Shown: piece after piece, positions 62,113 through 64,000 of the stretch
How the letters are laid out: each line of letters starts with the position of its first letter
Numbering within the stretch: position 1 is the first letter of the stretch
Source: Candidatus Ornithobacterium hominis
Lineage (GTDB): Bacteria; Bacteroidota; Bacteroidia; Flavobacteriales; Weeksellaceae
Assembly (NCBI RefSeq): GCF_951229915.1
Contig: NZ_OX579588.1
Location: 1,364,001-1,428,000 of the forward strand
Length of the DNA stretch: 64,000 nt
Reading direction: 5' to 3'
The notes under the pieces: model-generated
What the model saw: the letters and a program-made list of their open reading frames with translations, nothing else
Databases searched by the model: none
Told to the model about the DNA's origin: nothing
Made by a program: the position numbers and the translations under genes

Positions 62113-64000
62113 ATGAATACAAAAGCATTTTATAAAATTTCTTTTCTCACCCTTTACAGCTTGATTTTTTTCAACTTTTTCTCTTGCCAAGGAACTAGAG
62201 GACTCGCTGAAAATGAAAAACTCTACACGGGAGCCAAAATCAACATTGATGATGCGCATATTTCTAAAAAAGAAAAAAAAGAATTAAAAAAAGGCATCGA
62301 AGACAATTTAACCCCAAAACCCAACGCTAGCCTCCTAGGTATGCGCCCGCGTGTGGCTATTCACAATATGATTTCAGAGCCAGAGAAACCAAAAGGTTTT
62401 TGGTATTGGCTGAAGTACAAAGTCGGTGAGAAACCAGTTTTGCTCAGCGATGTTAACCGAGAATTTAACCGAGATATCATCGTTAATTATTCTGAGAACA
62501 AAGGCTACTTCAATACCAAAGCTAAATTTGACACGCTAACCAAAGGGAAAAAAGCTGAAATCGTTTACAACGTCAATCCTGATTATCGTTATTTCATCAG
62601 GAATGTACGCTTCCCGTCTGATTCAACTTTGGTAGAAAAAGCTATCGCAGAAACACACGCAGAAACTTTACTCAAAAGCGGAGATGCCTTTGATTTAGAT
62701 GTTATAAAAAATGAAAGGGAGCGAATTGATAACGAATTAATACAGAAAGGTTTCTACTTTTTCCATCCCGATAACATCATTGTACAAGCTGATTCTACAG
62801 TGACCGATCTACACGAAGTTGAGTTAATCTTAAAAGTCAAAGATGATGCTCCTCAGCTTTCACGCCAAGCCTTTACCATCGACCAAACGGTAGTTTTCAC
62901 AGACTATGATTTAGATGAAGCTCAAAGAAACAATTACGGAATCCCCGCTAATTTAGATGGTTTAGAAATGTATAATGATAAATTTTTCATCGACCCTAAT
63001 AATAAATTTAATCCAAAAATTTTTGATAATTCTTTACCCTTCAAACGTGGCGATTTGTACAACCGTAAAGACCACAATATTGCACTGAATCGACTCATTA
63101 GCTTAGGCGTTTTCAAATTCGTGAAAAATCAATTCATCATTTCAGATAGCTTAAATCATAAATTTGATGCTTATTATTTATTAACACCTAAAAAATTTAA
63201 ATCCTTACGATTAGAAACTTTAGGTAAAACAAATTCAGATAATTTTGTAGGTGGAGAAGTGAATTTAAACTGGTCTCATCTCAATCTATTCCGTGGTGCA
63301 GAACATTTTACGGCATCAATTTTCAGCGCATTTGATTACCAGCTTGGCGGCCCCGAGAACTCCAATAACCTCTTTCGCTACGGTACACGTATGAGTTTAG
63401 TTGTTCCTCGGCTTTGGGTACCATTTTTCAAACCTCAGCCTGGCGGTTCATTTTTGCCCAAAACGCAGATTACAACAGGGTATGAATTTCAGAAGAGGAC
63501 TAAACTTTACACTTTAGGTAATTACAATTTCTCTTTTGGCTACTATTGGAAAGAAAATTTAAAGAAAGAACATGAGTTCAATCCCTTTGTGGCCTCATAC
63601 GTTTCGGCTTCTAACGTCACTGAAAATTACCGCCGACAAATTGGAAAAAACCCTTACCTGCAGAGAGTTATAGAAAATCAATTGATTTTTGGACCCAATT
63701 ATACTTTCACTTTTACCAACACAATGCTACCTCAAAAAAACACCTTCTATTACCAAGGTAAAGTTGATTTATCAGGAAATCTCTCTGGTCTAATCACGGG
63801 TGCCAATGCAAAAAAAGATAAGCAAGTTAAGTTCTTCAATGTTGCGTTCAGCCAATACGCCAAAATCGAAAATGACTTTCGATTTTTCCACAAAATCAGT
63901 TCGCACAGCAGCATTGCTTCGCGCCTAATTGCTGGGGTAGCTTATCCTTATGGTAATTCTTTAGAAATCCCATTTTCAAAGCAGTTTTTTGCAGGCGGCA
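62113..64000 (+). CDS. tamL: TamL-like Omp85 outer-membrane lipoprotein (3' end outside window)
   Basis: At least 629 residues; runs off the right edge. Lipoprotein signal MNTKAFYKISFLTLYSLIFF then NFFSC. POTRA-like repeats (for example YSENKGYFNTKAKFD, and KNERERIDNELIQKGFYFFH) are followed by the beginning of the Omp85 barrel (GGEVNLNWSHLNLFRGAEHF). A lipidated BamA-family protein next to tamB is the standard Bacteroidota TamL layout. AAGCCTTA word in the 33-base gap. Confidence 0.88.
   Translation, partial: MNTKAFYKISFLTLYSLIFFNFFSCQGTRGLAENEKLYTGAKINIDDAHISKKEKKELKKGIEDNLTPKPNASLLGMRPRVAIHNMISEPEKPKGFWYWLKYKVGEKPVLLSDVNREFNRDIIVNYSENKGYFNTKAKFDTLTKGKKAEIVYNVNPDYRYFIRNVRFPSDSTLVEKAIAETHAETLLKSGDAFDLDVIKNERERIDNELIQKGFYFFHPDNIIVQADSTVTDLHEVELILKVKDDAPQLSRQAFTIDQTVVFTDYDLDEAQRNNYGIPANLDGLEMYNDKFFIDPNNKFNPKIFDNSLPFKRGDLYNRKDHNIALNRLISLGVFKFVKNQFIISDSLNHKFDAYYLLTPKKFKSLRLETLGKTNSDNFVGGEVNLNWSHLNLFRGAEHFTASIFSAFDYQLGGPENSNNLFRYGTRMSLVVPRLWVPFFKPQPGGSFLPKTQITTGYEFQKRTKLYTLGNYNFSFGYYWKENLKKEHEFNPFVASYVSASNVTENYRRQIGKNPYLQRVIENQLIFGPNYTFTFTNTMLPQKNTFYYQGKVDLSGNLSGLITGANAKKDKQVKFFNVAFSQYAKIENDFRFFHKISSHSSIASRLIAGVAYPYGNSLEIPFSKQFFAGG

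Overview
The window is AT-rich DNA from a member of the Bacteroidota, most likely class Flavobacteriia and close to Weeksellaceae. Evidence: promoters of the form TTG-N19/20-TAnnTTTG, no clear Shine-Dalgarno sequences, a DUF4295 gene beside rpmB-rpmG, a TamB/TamL-like pair, and RprXY-like signalling. I cannot name the species from the sequence alone.

Core chromosome lies on both sides of two accessory islands. Left core (1-7297): a copper-type P1B ATPase, HU, fmt-recQ and mnmE. Middle core (13855-23824): tRNA-Gln, a ZIP transporter, guaA-ftsY, a ribosomal-protein cluster, lnt, pssA-exonuclease-amidinohydrolase, and glutamate dehydrogenase. Right core (40445-64000): sufB, an IscA-like protein, trpS, lspA, a DksA-like protein, ileS, an epimerase with cysH, rpsA, a DEAD-box helicase, aroK, tRNA-Lys, oxyR and tamB-tamL.

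Island A (about 7300-13200) holds a CPBP (Abi) membrane protease, a DUF2007 protein and an export operon: HlyD-type adaptor, C39-peptidase ABC transporter, TolC-like channel. Its adaptor carries an in-frame amber codon, and the peptide gene behind its promoter is only a leader stub.

Island B (about 23980-38180) is the most interesting part. A two-component system diverges from a dense array of short ORFs, most encoding double-glycine leader peptides of the kind cut and exported by C39 ABC transporters. Mixed with them are one-helix membrane mini-proteins and CPBP proteases. A three-gene module (amphipathic GG peptide, Cys-x2-Cys GG peptide, CPBP protease) occurs twice, in inverted orientation. 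All four peptides carry GxxxG in the mature part, which resembles class IIb two-peptide bacteriocins with Abi-type immunity proteins. A second export operon follows and is complete through its TolC gene; the last gene of the run is cut by an IS3-family element.

Between the IS and sufB (37740-40444) is a graveyard: a 204-base copy of the start of the ZIP gene, a ParA scrap, a frameshifted PH-domain protein, a lipoprotein, a topoisomerase tail and an XRE regulator with a clear operator.

Proposed working model: the two-component system and XRE protein control production of GG peptides. The C39 transporter, HlyD and TolC process and export them across both membranes. CPBP and one-helix proteins protect the producer. 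Island A looks like an older, partly dead paralogue sharing a promoter element with island B.
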